Below, piece by piece: positions 1 through 8,964 of a stretch of DNA of 64,000 nucleotides (positions are counted from its first letter, which is position 1; each line of letters opens with the position of its first letter). The notes beneath the pieces are model-generated. The model ran no database searches. It was not told the origin of the DNA and saw only the letters and a program-made list of their open reading frames with translations. The stretch is from Bacillota bacterium (GTDB lineage Bacteria; Bacillota; Clostridia; Lachnospirales; Lachnospiraceae): the NCBI GenBank assembly GCA_023390555.1, contig JAEWCQ010000037.1:39371-103370 (forward strand), read 5' to 3'. The position numbers were made by a program, and so were the translations under genes.

Positions 1-349
1 TGCATCTTTCCCGCAGCTGCCTTACGGCTTCCTGCTCTATGTAGTCTGCTTCCGGCAGACCTTCCAGCGACGGTCGGTTTTCAAACTGAACATCTTCTGA
101 CGGTATCATTCGTCTGGCTGCCTGTTTCTGATAATCAATGCACTTATTCGTTGCAATCCGGCACAGCCAGGCTTTTTCATTTTGTCCATCAAAAGAATCT
201 ATATTTTTATAGGCAGATAAAAAGGTTTCCTGGGCTAAATCTTCCGCTGTAAAATAATCATTTGTCATTTTCACACAGATTGAAAATATCAGATTCTGAT
301 ATTGCATAATCATCTGTGCCAAATACTGCTTGGAATCGATTTTATCCAC
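1..349 (-). CDS. RNA polymerase ECF sigma factor, partial (N-terminal part only)
   Basis: The gene runs off the left edge, so only the first ~115 residues are visible. They read as sigma region 2 of an extracytoplasmic-function sigma factor: a core-binding stretch ending in AEDLAQETFLSAYKNI, then the -10 recognition helix with WLCRIATNKCIDY. ECF factors direct RNA polymerase to a small regulon and are usually held by an anti-sigma factor, which would lie beyond the window. The start is unclear. GTG at 349 touches the AGGGAGG ribosome site, ATC at 340 has ideal spacing, and ATG at 313 or 307 would lose little conserved sequence. Family call is firm; target and signal are unknown. Confidence 0.85.
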   Translation of the reverse strand, partial: MDKIDSKQYLAQMIMQYQNLIFSICVKMTNDYFTAEDLAQETFLSAYKNIDSFDGQNEKAWLCRIATNKCIDYQKQAARRMIPSEDVQFENRPSLEGLPEADYIEQEAVRQLRERC

Positions 350-433
350 CTCCCTTTCTTTTTTTTGAAAGCCTTCAAATAATAAAACGATAGATATTTG
401 CATTTGTCTTCAATTTTTTTATTATAACATAAA

Positions 434-485
434 AAAAGAAGGTGTCCCAAAAGTAATACGACTTACTCAAGGGACATCTTCTTTT
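434..485 (-). terminator. Intrinsic terminator after the capE-like gene
   Basis: Two 15-nt arms (434-448 and 471-485) pair with a single G-U wobble around a 22-nt loop. On the minus strand the stem is followed by a run of seven T. It sits 14 bp after the stop of the minus-strand dehydratase gene and before the sigma gene, so it separates the two transcripts. Confidence 0.8.
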
Positions 486-498
486 ACCTGTCATTCCG

Positions 499-1521
499 TT
501 ATGCTAAATTCAAGGCTTTCATTTCCTTTTTAATATAATCCAGCGAAAGCAATAATTCCTTAATTTCTTCTACATTTAATTTCTGAATACTGTTTGAATT
601 ATATTCCATCTGGTCGGATAGCTTCATCTGTCCTTCACTGAAATATTTATTGTAGTTCAGCAGTCTGTTATCTGCCGGTATCCGGAAGAAATTGCCCATA
701 TCTTCCGCCACAAAATATTCTTCTCTTGTCAGAAGTGTCTCATATTGTTTTTCCCCGTGTCTGGTCCCAATAATCTTAATTTCATTCTTCGCCTGAAACA
801 ATTCCATGACAGCTTCCGCCAGATCCCCTATCGTGGAAGACGGTGCTTTCTGTACCATAATGTCTCCCGCCTTTGCATTTAAAAATGCATAGAGAACAAG
901 TTCTACTGCCTCATCCAGACTCATTAAAAAACGCGTCATCTTTGGATTTGTTATGGTAATCGGCTGATTTGTCTTTATCTGTGTGATAAAAGTAGGAATG
1001 ACCGAACCGCGGGACGCCATTACATTTCCATACCGGGTACCGCAGATCATCGTCCTTTCCGGATCAACCGTCCTTGACTTTGCAATGAACACTTTTTCCA
1101 TCATCGCCTTAGAGATACCCATTGCGTTAATTGGATAAGCTGCTTTATCGGTGGACAGGCAGATTACCTTTTTTACTTCCTGCTCGATTGCTGCCGTGAG
1201 CACATTGTCTGTTCCCAGCACATTTGTCTTTACCGCCTCCAGGGGAAAGAATTCACAGGAAGGAACCTGTTTCAGTGCCGCTGCATGAAACAAATAATCC
1301 ACTCCGTACATTGCGTCCTTAATGGACTTTAAATCTCTCACATCTCCAATATAAAATTTAATCTTATCATTTAAGTAAGTTTTTCTCATATCATCCTGTT
1401 TTTTTTCATCTCGTGAAAGTATCCGGATCTGTTCTATATCAGTATTAAGAAAACGCTTTAAAACGGCATTTCCAAAGCTTCCCGTGCCTCCTGTTATCAA
1501 AAGGACTTTTCCATCAAACAT
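499..1521 (-). CDS. capE: UDP-N-acetylglucosamine 4,6-dehydratase, inverting (CapE/FnlA/PseB type)
   Basis: This 340-residue short-chain dehydrogenase/reductase converts UDP-GlcNAc to a 4-keto-6-deoxy sugar, with C5 epimerisation in the CapE type, feeding L-FucNAc or related deoxyamino sugars of surface polysaccharides. The NAD(P)-binding motif TGGTGSFG is at residues 10-17. The catalytic stretch STDKAAYPINAMGISK covers 123-138; the classical YxxxK is MxxxK (M134, K138), as in CapE of Staphylococcus. Sequence resemblance to CapE is high along its whole length. It is a single-domain enzyme without the membrane part of PglF/CapD relatives. CapF and CapG partners are not in the window. It is divergent from the rightward polysaccharide operon starting at 1655 and is probably part of the same locus. 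Confidence 0.9.
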   Translation of the reverse strand: MFDGKVLLITGGTGSFGNAVLKRFLNTDIEQIRILSRDEKKQDDMRKTYLNDKIKFYIGDVRDLKSIKDAMYGVDYLFHAAALKQVPSCEFFPLEAVKTNVLGTDNVLTAAIEQEVKKVICLSTDKAAYPINAMGISKAMMEKVFIAKSRTVDPERTMICGTRYGNVMASRGSVIPTFITQIKTNQPITITNPKMTRFLMSLDEAVELVLYAFLNAKAGDIMVQKAPSSTIGDLAEAVMELFQAKNEIKIIGTRHGEKQYETLLTREEYFVAEDMGNFFRIPADNRLLNYNKYFSEGQMKLSDQMEYNSNSIQKLNVEEIKELLLSLDYIKKEMKALNLA

Positions 1522-1654
1522 ACAGCATCTTTAACTTTATTATTTAGTTACTATTATTAGTATGTTCTCTTTTTCCTTTTGTTCCACTGTCACCATTTTG
1601 AATTCCCCGCATATATTATTTTAGAAACAAAATAATTGTAAAAGGAGGATATGA

Positions 1655-1978
1655 ATGGATTTCTTGAGATATTTTCTGATTATGCTGGTCCCTGGAATTA
1701 TTTCCGCTTATATATATTATAGTATTTTACGATGCCGTGAGAGAAGAACCTTTGTATATACGGCACTGGTCTTTGATCTGTTTATTTTTATGATCAATAT
1801 CTTCGGCTTATATTACTTTAAGGGCATTTATACCATGACCAGCCTTATTGACAGCATGAATTGCCTGAGTTTTACCCGAAGATATGCAGAGTTGAGCATC
1901 GGCATCGGTATCGCGCTCGCGATTATTTCCGGTGTCTTCACCAGGCTCATTTATTTCGGGCGGCGTCCAAACTGTTGA
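1655..1978 (+). CDS. Small hypothetical membrane protein
   Basis: A 107-residue hydrophobic protein with three likely membrane segments (about residues 5-24, 34-54 and 80-98) and a short basic tail, FGRRPNC. The start is well supported by AAAGGAGG eight bases upstream. I do not recognise a family. It is the first gene of the rightward polysaccharide operon and lies 57 bp before a glycosyltransferase, which suggests a role linked to the surface polymer, but this is context only. Confidence 0.6.
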   Translation: MDFLRYFLIMLVPGIISAYIYYSILRCRERRTFVYTALVFDLFIFMINIFGLYYFKGIYTMTSLIDSMNCLSFTRRYAELSIGIGIALAIISGVFTRLIYFGRRPNC

Positions 1979-2035
1979 CTTCACTCATAAGATACAAGCA
2001 AGGTACCATATGCCATCAGGAAAGGATAAACTACA

Positions 2036-2980
2036 ATGAACCGCGATCCGCTTATCAGTATCATTGTCCCGATTTATAATGTGCAGGAGTACTTGCCAAA
2101 ATGCATTCAAAGCTTAATCTCCCAAACTTATCTGAATCTGGAAATTATCCTTGTTGATGACGGCAGTACCGACAATTGCTCCGCTATCTGCGACACATTT
2201 TCCGATCAGGACCCCAGAATTATTGTCATTCACCAAAAAAATCTCGGTCTATCCTGCGCCCGAAATGCTGGGGTCCAAAATTCATCCGGCGACTATATTG
2301 GTTTTGTAGATGGTGACGACTGGATTGATCCGGATATGTATGAATTGCTGATACACCTCCTGCTTCTGTATGACGCCCAGATAAGCGCCGTCAATATGCG
2401 GCACATATATGCAGATCGGACAGAGGAATCCTGTACCGGTCAATTCTTCCTGCTTGAGCGTAAAAAAGCAAGTGAATACTTCCTGGACCGCCGTCTGGAT
2501 ATCAAGGGGAATGTCTGCAATAAGCTCTATGCCCGCGACATTGTAACCGCCGTTTCTTTTGAGCCGAACAGACTCCATGAAGATGCCTTTTTTACCTACC
2601 AGGCTCTTTATCAATGCAGCTATTACGTTCATTATGATATCTGCAAATACAATTACGTGAAAACACGTCCCGACAGTATTATGAACACCAGACTCAAGCC
2701 GCAAAATGTACTGGATTCCCTTACGGCTTTTCGGGAGCGCAATGAATTCTATGACAGGAAGCATGAGACTCTTCTTTACGAAAAGTCAAAAGCCTTTTAC
2801 GTAAGGGCAATTTTCAGCTACTACCGGGAATGCAAACGTAATCTTTCGGATGATAAGGAACTGATTTCTTATCTGCAAAATCTTCTGCACGTACATCGGA
2901 CGGAGATTATCCAAAATAAATATTTGGGGATATGGAAGGTAAAGTATTTTCTTTACCGCTTGTTAAATCATGAAAAATAA
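2036..2980 (+). CDS. Glycosyltransferase family 2
   Basis: A 314-residue GT-A fold enzyme that would transfer a sugar from a nucleotide donor to the lipid-linked repeat unit at the cytoplasmic face. The N-terminal strand ISIIVPIYN (residues 8-16), the donor-binding VDDGSTD (40-46) and the DxD-type metal site VDGDD (91-95) are intact. The C-terminal third is variable, as usual, and has no membrane helix. The next gene starts inside its 3' end (overlap 11 bp), which points to translational coupling. Donor and acceptor sugars cannot be read from the sequence. Confidence 0.88.
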   Translation: MNRDPLISIIVPIYNVQEYLPKCIQSLISQTYLNLEIILVDDGSTDNCSAICDTFSDQDPRIIVIHQKNLGLSCARNAGVQNSSGDYIGFVDGDDWIDPDMYELLIHLLLLYDAQISAVNMRHIYADRTEESCTGQFFLLERKKASEYFLDRRLDIKGNVCNKLYARDIVTAVSFEPNRLHEDAFFTYQALYQCSYYVHYDICKYNYVKTRPDSIMNTRLKPQNVLDSLTAFRERNEFYDRKHETLLYEKSKAFYVRAIFSYYRECKRNLSDDKELISYLQNLLHVHRTEIIQNKYLGIWKVKYFLYRLLNHEK

Positions 2981-4061
2981 AGTAGACAGTATTGTAATCA
3001 TAACCTTTCACTTTGTGCCAAACTATGGCGCTGCACTGCAGGCCTATGCAATGAAACATATATTTGATAATTACGGTGAAAAAGTCACTTTTTTAAATTA
3101 CCAGCCGGCTTCCATCACCCGACCGTACCGGAATTTCCATGCCCGGTCGTTCCGTAATTTTATCAGCAGTATACTGAACCTGCCAGCCTCATTCCGAAAA
3201 AATATGAGGTTTGCTTCTTTTTTTCAAAAATACATTCCCGACACACAAAAAGCGTGGGAACGTGCAGATGGCATTTCTGTGGATAGCGACCGGATTGTCC
3301 TTGGCAGTGATCAGATCTGGAATTTTAACATCACCGACGGTTACGACGGCGTTTATTGGGGCGAGATTGAACAGAACCGTCCCTGCCGGATTATCTCCTA
3401 TGCTGCAAGTATGGGAAACGGCCAGCTTTCCCGGGAAGACCTGGCACTGATTCAGCATTCCCTCCGGAATATCCGCTTTCTATCCGTTCGGGAAACAGCT
3501 ACCCGACAGAAGCTGCAGTCTCTGACAAGGCGAAATATTCCGGTCGTATTAGATCCTACCTTTCTGATTGATAACCAGGAATGGCTGTCACTTTCACCGG
3601 AAATAAAACATAAAAATTATGTTCTGTTATATAGTCTGAATAATCGCTCCGAGACCACAAAAATTGCACAATTCATTGCTTCAGAAGCGGATCTGGAAAT
3701 TATTGAAATTCTGTCGGGCGGCCGCTCCTTCCAGAAACGCAGCGGGCATATCGAGAAAACAGCTGTCGGCCCCGGAGAATTTATCGGCCTGATTGCAAAT
3801 GCTTCTTATGTTATTACAGATTCTTATCACGGAACCGTCTTTTCCATCCAGTTTCAAAAAGACTTTTACTCCTATGTGGACGGTTCGAATCAAAGCCGGA
3901 TCGAAGATCTGTTAAGGAGGCTGAATCTTGCAGACAGGATACTCTACTCCTATCCGCCCAATATGCAGCTGACAACGATTAACTACACCAACTGCAATCG
4001 TATTTTGCGAAAACAGATTCTGTATTCTATTAAATTCATCGAAAATGCAATGGAGGAGTGA
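2970..4061 (+). CDS. Polysaccharide pyruvyl transferase family protein
   Basis: A 363-residue member of the CsaB/PssM-like family, which adds a ketal pyruvate from phosphoenolpyruvate to a sugar of a surface polymer. The N-terminal signature HFVPNYGAALQAYAM is near residues 14-28, a central LGSDQIWN motif is near 112-119, and the C-terminal TDSYHGTVFS motif lies near 283-292, the order typical of the family. It overlaps the preceding glycosyltransferase and abuts the next. A pyruvyl transferase beside an F420-dehydrogenase-like Fe-S protein (6598-7755) is a recurring pairing in Firmicute polysaccharide loci. Confidence 0.88.
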   Translation: MKNKVDSIVIITFHFVPNYGAALQAYAMKHIFDNYGEKVTFLNYQPASITRPYRNFHARSFRNFISSILNLPASFRKNMRFASFFQKYIPDTQKAWERADGISVDSDRIVLGSDQIWNFNITDGYDGVYWGEIEQNRPCRIISYAASMGNGQLSREDLALIQHSLRNIRFLSVRETATRQKLQSLTRRNIPVVLDPTFLIDNQEWLSLSPEIKHKNYVLLYSLNNRSETTKIAQFIASEADLEIIEILSGGRSFQKRSGHIEKTAVGPGEFIGLIANASYVITDSYHGTVFSIQFQKDFYSYVDGSNQSRIEDLLRRLNLADRILYSYPPNMQLTTINYTNCNRILRKQILYSIKFIENAMEE

Positions 4062-4065
4062 CACA

Positions 4066-5073
4066 TTGATCAGCCTCATCGTACCGGTTTTTAACAGCGA
4101 TCCGTATCTGGACCGCTGTATTTGCTCCATTTTAAATCAGACTCATATTGATTTCGAGCTGTTGCTGATAGACGACGGATCTACAGACAGCTCCTATTCG
4201 ATCTGCAAAAAATACGAGCAGATGGACAAACGAATACGCTTGTATCAACAGACAAACCAAGGCGTCTCCTATTGCAGAAATCTGGGAATGAGACTCGCCA
4301 AAGGGGATTTCCTGCAATTCGTTGATGCAGATGACGAGCTTTCAAACGATTGTCTGGAAAATCTGTACTACGCCATGATGCAGGACAATTCCAAAATTGC
4401 CGTCTGTTCTTATGCCGATTTCTATGAAGATGGCTCTCCCTCCAGGGTGCTTGATCTGCCTGTGGAAGGACCGGTAAAAATGCGGGATTTTGTGCTGGAC
4501 TTCGCCTCCGCACAGGATTTTTCCATGATTTTCGGCGGCTGCTGGAATAAGTTATTTGACCTGGATTTCTTAAGACAGTCTCATGTTCAATTTGACGAAA
4601 GTCTGTGTCTGCATGAAGACTCCGTGTTTTTATTTCAGGTATATCGACACGTTGATGCTGTATTTGTCATCAACAAGCCGCTCTATCGCTATTTTCATCA
4701 TACTGCACCCGTAAGTCTGACGCACCGATATCACGAATCCATGCTGGAAATGACACAGACCTTCTATCTGGAGCAGCTGCTGCTATTTGATTTTTTTCAG
4801 CTGTACCGGCCGTGCCTTTACGAGAACTTCTATCGCAGCTGCTATCATGCCAATCTCTCCAGTATTCTGTCCTTTCTGGGACATCACGGAAATTCAAACG
4901 CACAGAAACGTGAAAAATTAGCCCGGCTGCTCGATGATACTGTCTTTCTGGAATCTCTGTCATATCTGGAAGATCTTCCATTTTTGTATCGTTTGATCAA
5001 CCGTTTGATTATCCAGAAAAAACGCCGGCTGCTTTTATTTGTTTTTACACTGATCCTGCACTTAAAAAGGTAA
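4066..5073 (+). CDS. Glycosyltransferase family 2, second copy
   Basis: A GT-A family 2 enzyme of 335 residues. It shows LISLIVPVFN at the start, LIDDGSTD for donor binding and FVDADDE as the metal-binding DxD site, then a divergent C-terminal half. A start at ATG 4045 would put the ribosome site inside the gene and overlap the upstream gene by 17 bp. GGAGG at 4052-4056 followed nine bases later by TTG at 4066 fits better, so I choose the TTG start, just after the upstream stop at 4061. The donor sugar is unknown. It is not a duplicate of the 2036 gene: similarity is limited to the catalytic core. Confidence 0.86.
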   Translation: MISLIVPVFNSDPYLDRCICSILNQTHIDFELLLIDDGSTDSSYSICKKYEQMDKRIRLYQQTNQGVSYCRNLGMRLAKGDFLQFVDADDELSNDCLENLYYAMMQDNSKIAVCSYADFYEDGSPSRVLDLPVEGPVKMRDFVLDFASAQDFSMIFGGCWNKLFDLDFLRQSHVQFDESLCLHEDSVFLFQVYRHVDAVFVINKPLYRYFHHTAPVSLTHRYHESMLEMTQTFYLEQLLLFDFFQLYRPCLYENFYRSCYHANLSSILSFLGHHGNSNAQKREKLARLLDDTVFLESLSYLEDLPFLYRLINRLIIQKKRRLLLFVFTLILHLKR

Positions 5074-5077
5074 CCCT

Positions 5078-6598
5078 ATGAATCGTACAAAGTCGTTTTT
5101 TTATAATACTATATCCTCCATTATCCTTCAGGCTGTCATCACTGTTTCCGGGTTTATCACACCCAAGATCATGCTGACCTTTTACGGCTCTCAAATCAAT
5201 GGACTGACCAATTCCATCCTGCAGTTTATCTCCTACTTCAGCCTTGTGGAAGCAGGTCTGGCAAGTGCTGCCGTCTACGCCCTTTACAAACCGCTATCTG
5301 AACATGACCACAAGCAGATCAACGGCATTATTACCGCAGCAAAAAATTTTTACATTTATTCCGGCTATATCTTTACAGGTCTGACCGTATTTCTTGCCGT
5401 GCTGTATCCGTTTTATATCAAATCCGATGCATTGACCTCAAAGCAGATGTTTGTACTGATTCTGATTCTCGGTGTCAATGGAGCTCTGGATTTTTTTACC
5501 CTTGCAAAATACCGTGTGCTGCTGACAGCCGATCAGAAAAGCTATGTGATTTCCATTGCATCTGCCGTTCATATTTTATTGAGCACTGCCGTTATCATAT
5601 GCCTGTCCTATGCCCGGGTGGATATCGTACTGTTAAGGCTGGCTGCCGCTTCCACTATTCTCATCCGAAGCCTTATTCTCGTCTTCTACTGCAAGAAAAA
5701 ATATAGATTTCTGGATTATCACGAGACACCCAACAATGCCGTATTGGATAAGCGCTGGAATGCACTGTACCTCCAGATCCTCGGAAGCATTCATACAAGT
5801 GCACCGGTGGTACTGCTGACCCTGATCCTCAAGGACCTTACCGTTGTCAGCATCTATGCTGTCTTTAACATGATCATCGCAGGAATCAATGGTCTTCTGA
5901 CGCTGCTTGCCAATGCATCCGGCGCATCCTTCGGCAATCTTTTATCGCTGCAGGAGCATGTTCACTTTAAAAAAGCCTATCAGGAATTCGAGCTGTTCTA
6001 CTATAACCTGATTACCTTCGTGTATTCCGTCACATTCATCACGATCATGCCGTTCATCAAAATCTATACGCAGGATATTACGGATACCAATTATTATCTT
6101 CCCTCCATCGGTTTCCTGTTCGTCTTAAATGCTCTGCTTTATAATATTAAGACACCGCAGGGCATATTATTAATTGCAGCGGGACTTTTTAAAGAGAGCA
6201 GATGGCAGACAACATTTCAGGGGCTGCTGGCAGTTGGAATCGGATTTTTTCTGACTCCGAAATTGCAGATTGCAGGCGTGTTGATCGGACTTATCATTTC
6301 TAATATTTATCGGGATATTGATTTAATCCGGTTTATTCCGCGTTATCTGCCAATGCTGACGTCCAGACCCACCATCTTTCGCATTATCCGGCTGCTCGCG
6401 GCAACGGCGCTTGTCACACTGCCTTTTCAGTTGTTTCCTGTCACAGTCACCAATTACCCTGCGTGGATCGTTCTTGCTCTGGCGGCCTCCTTTCTTTCGC
6501 TTGCGGTCATTTTCATCTTTGACTTTGTATTTGACCGTCAGGATATGAAACTGCTGCTTCTAAGAATTCATACGCTATTGTGCAGAAAGGAAAATTAA
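5078..6598 (+). CDS. Polysaccharide flippase, Wzx/MATE-like (PST family)
   Basis: A 506-residue integral membrane protein with about 12-14 hydrophobic segments. It starts with the amphipathic N-terminus common to Wzx transporters and continues with the segment IILQAVITVSGFITPKIML. It would move undecaprenyl-linked repeat units across the membrane for Wzy-type polymerisation. The locus has both a Wzy-like protein (7729-8946) and a Wzz-like protein (21602-22933), which together make a Wzx/Wzy system. It begins 5 bp after the upstream stop, and its own stop overlaps the next start (TAATG). Confidence 0.88.
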   Translation: MNRTKSFFYNTISSIILQAVITVSGFITPKIMLTFYGSQINGLTNSILQFISYFSLVEAGLASAAVYALYKPLSEHDHKQINGIITAAKNFYIYSGYIFTGLTVFLAVLYPFYIKSDALTSKQMFVLILILGVNGALDFFTLAKYRVLLTADQKSYVISIASAVHILLSTAVIICLSYARVDIVLLRLAAASTILIRSLILVFYCKKKYRFLDYHETPNNAVLDKRWNALYLQILGSIHTSAPVVLLTLILKDLTVVSIYAVFNMIIAGINGLLTLLANASGASFGNLLSLQEHVHFKKAYQEFELFYYNLITFVYSVTFITIMPFIKIYTQDITDTNYYLPSIGFLFVLNALLYNIKTPQGILLIAAGLFKESRWQTTFQGLLAVGIGFFLTPKLQIAGVLIGLIISNIYRDIDLIRFIPRYLPMLTSRPTIFRIIRLLAATALVTLPFQLFPVTVTNYPAWIVLALAASFLSLAVIFIFDFVFDRQDMKLLLLRIHTLLCRKEN

Positions 6599-7755
6599 TG
6601 GAATTATTTCAGCAGAAATCAGATTGCTACGGCTGTGGAGCATGTCAGAGTGCCTGTCCGAAAGCAGCCATCCAAATGCTTCCCGACTGGGAGGGGTTCG
6701 TGTATCCCCAAATCAACCGTAATCTTTGTATCAACTGCGGACTCTGCCGAAAAGTCTGTCCGATTTACACAGACAGCAAAGCAAGTACAGAAGCCCCTGC
6801 AGACGTCACGTTCCCGGTTGTATATGCGGTCCGGGCATGCAATTCAGACATTCGCGCTTCGAGCTCCTCCGGCGGAATCTTCCCCCTGATTTCCAACTAT
6901 TCGTTAAATCGTAACGGAGTTGTCTACGGAGCTGTCATCAGTAAATCCAATACCATTGTCCATCGCAGGGCCGATACAGTGGAAGAATGCAGGAATTTCC
7001 GCGGTTCCAAATATGTACAGTCCGACTTAAACGCAGTCTTTTCCATGGTAAAAGCAGATCTTGCAAACGGCTGCCCCGTCGTATTCAGCGGCACGCCCTG
7101 CCAGATCGCGGGGTTGAAAAATTATCTGGGCAAAGCCGATTCATCCGGTCTGATTCTGTGTGACGTGGTATGTCATGGTGTGGCAAGTCCCAAAGTCTGG
7201 GAAGATTACATCACCCTTCTGGATCGGAAATATCCGGACTCTGTCTCCTCCTTTCAGTTTAAAGACAAGACCGGTGGCTGGCATACCGCAGCCACTTCCA
7301 TTACGTACCGCGGACGGCTTGTCACAGAAGACCTGAAGTTGCAATCCTTTCAGAATCTCTATTATGCCGGTATGGTCAGCCGCCCTTCCTGCAGCCGCTG
7401 CAAATTTGCAAGTACCGTCCGGGGCTCCGATATTACACTGGGAGATTTCTGGGGAATTGAAAAGATAATGCCGGATTTTGACGATAACCGGGGGATTTCA
7501 CTTGTCATGATTCATACGCAAAAGGGTCTTGATCTGTTTCATACGATCTGCGGGGAAACCGAATATCGGAAATGCGAACTCACAGACTGTCTGCAGCCGC
7601 AATTGCAGAAACCTTCCGCTGCGTCACCGTTTCGCAATTTATTCTGGCAGGATTATCTGAGAAACGATTTTTCCTTTGCAATCCAATACCATGCAGGCTG
7701 CAACCTCAAAAACTTCCTCGCACAAAAACTACGTCTGCTCCTTCACAAGCCTTGA
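6598..7755 (+). CDS. 4Fe-4S protein of the coenzyme F420 hydrogenase/dehydrogenase beta-subunit family
   Basis: The protein has two N-terminal 4Fe-4S ferredoxin motifs: Cys 10, 13, 16, 20 and Cys 44, 47, 50, 54, counted from the chosen ATG at 6598. These are followed by the FrhB N- and C-terminal domains (motifs ASSSSGGIF, FSGTPCQIAG, CDVVCHGV, GDFWG). The start at 6598 overlaps the flippase stop as TAATG and has AAGGA upstream; an in-frame ATG at 6580 has no such site. Family members occur in F420 enzymes, but in Firmicute polysaccharide clusters the substrate is unknown, and a redox step on a nucleotide or lipid-linked sugar is the usual guess. Its 3' end overlaps the convergent gene by 27 bp. 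Confidence 0.85.
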   Translation: MELFQQKSDCYGCGACQSACPKAAIQMLPDWEGFVYPQINRNLCINCGLCRKVCPIYTDSKASTEAPADVTFPVVYAVRACNSDIRASSSSGGIFPLISNYSLNRNGVVYGAVISKSNTIVHRRADTVEECRNFRGSKYVQSDLNAVFSMVKADLANGCPVVFSGTPCQIAGLKNYLGKADSSGLILCDVVCHGVASPKVWEDYITLLDRKYPDSVSSFQFKDKTGGWHTAATSITYRGRLVTEDLKLQSFQNLYYAGMVSRPSCSRCKFASTVRGSDITLGDFWGIEKIMPDFDDNRGISLVMIHTQKGLDLFHTICGETEYRKCELTDCLQPQLQKPSAASPFRNLFWQDYLRNDFSFAIQYHAGCNLKNFLAQKLRLLLHKP

Positions 7756-8946
7756 TTCACAGCATGCCAGCAACAGCATGACGACACCCATCAGCTTGAT
7801 CTCCCCCAGCATGACATTGATGCTGAAGCCGATAAAGATGGGGAGAATCCAGATATATGTTTCCAGTGTCTGACCTGCTCTCTTCCGGAAGACGAGATAC
7901 ATAAAAATGAAATATGCGATAAAACCGTAATTCAGGATCAGATAGAGATGCCCGTTGTGCGGTGCATAACTGACCCCGTCCACGAGGGTAACGCCGCCTT
8001 TTCCGATCAAAAGGTATTCCCAGAAATCGACATGCTGCATAATATACTCCCATATGCGAAATCTGGAATCCGGTGAATTCTCGCTGATACGGTCCAGGAA
8101 TTCCAGCCCCACTCCGCTTTTAAAATACTCCGGAATCAACGGAATGAGATAGACGGCGGCAATAATCATTGTCAGATAGATCAGTACGCTTCCGACCGAA
8201 AGCTGGAATTTCTGATTGACATTGACTTTCGGAAGTTTTCTCAGCTTGACAAACAGATATGCCACCGCGCCGACTCCAAATGCCACAATCGCTCCGTTGC
8301 TCATGCAGGCGGTAAGTATAAATACGCAGGCAGCCGTGCTCAGGATTTTCACGTAAATCTTTATTTTTTCGTTACACAGAAGATACAGCAGGACGGCATC
8401 TGCTAAATATCCCGCATTGTTCGCATCCATGAAGATAAAAGCATACCGATATCCCGTAAATTCTTCATAAACCGTATCATTGATGGAAATTCCCGATCTG
8501 TAATTCCAAAAAATCCGAAGCTGGTGATACATGCCTTTGTTGATACAATAGCAGACAGCCAGCACAGTCATGAATGCCAGAAACAGGTACAGAATTCTCT
8601 TTGCCTGAAAGGGATACCGCTGTAAGTAAAAAGAAAACAGAAAATAATATAAGAATATCGTTGTAAACTGAATCAGATAAACTGTATTTTTATATGCATA
8701 TCCGGGGGCCAGTACGTAGCTGTAGACCGTACTTGCCGCCATTAAAAGCAGCAGGACGGAGAACAGCTTAAAATCCTTTCTTCCCTCCAGTGCGGAATAC
8801 CTTTTGATTACCCAGTAATAGATGAATGGCATTGTATACAAAACAGAAACAAACCAGACATAGGGTAAGAAGAATATATCGATCATGCAGAGCCAGAACA
8901 TCCAGTGATCCAGTCTGCTGTCTTTTTCCGGGTTTTCTATCTTCAT
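7729..8946 (-). CDS. Wzy/O-antigen ligase-like polysaccharide polymerase
   Basis: A 405-residue polytopic membrane protein with ten or more hydrophobic stretches and a long extracytoplasmic segment around residues 262-310. That segment includes NSPDSRFRIWEY and, nearby, the GHLYLILNYG motif common in Wzy/WaaL-type proteins. It would join repeat units on the outer face of the membrane. It is the last gene of the long leftward operon. Sequence conservation in this family is low, so the call rests on topology, length and position in a locus that also has Wzx and Wzz. The start is supported by GAGGAAAAGG before the ATG. Confidence 0.78.
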   Translation of the reverse strand: MKIENPEKDSRLDHWMFWLCMIDIFFLPYVWFVSVLYTMPFIYYWVIKRYSALEGRKDFKLFSVLLLLMAASTVYSYVLAPGYAYKNTVYLIQFTTIFLYYFLFSFYLQRYPFQAKRILYLFLAFMTVLAVCYCINKGMYHQLRIFWNYRSGISINDTVYEEFTGYRYAFIFMDANNAGYLADAVLLYLLCNEKIKIYVKILSTAACVFILTACMSNGAIVAFGVGAVAYLFVKLRKLPKVNVNQKFQLSVGSVLIYLTMIIAAVYLIPLIPEYFKSGVGLEFLDRISENSPDSRFRIWEYIMQHVDFWEYLLIGKGGVTLVDGVSYAPHNGHLYLILNYGFIAYFIFMYLVFRKRAGQTLETYIWILPIFIGFSINVMLGEIKLMGVVMLLLACCESRLVKEQT

Positions 8947-8964
8947 CCTTTTCCTCCAAACATT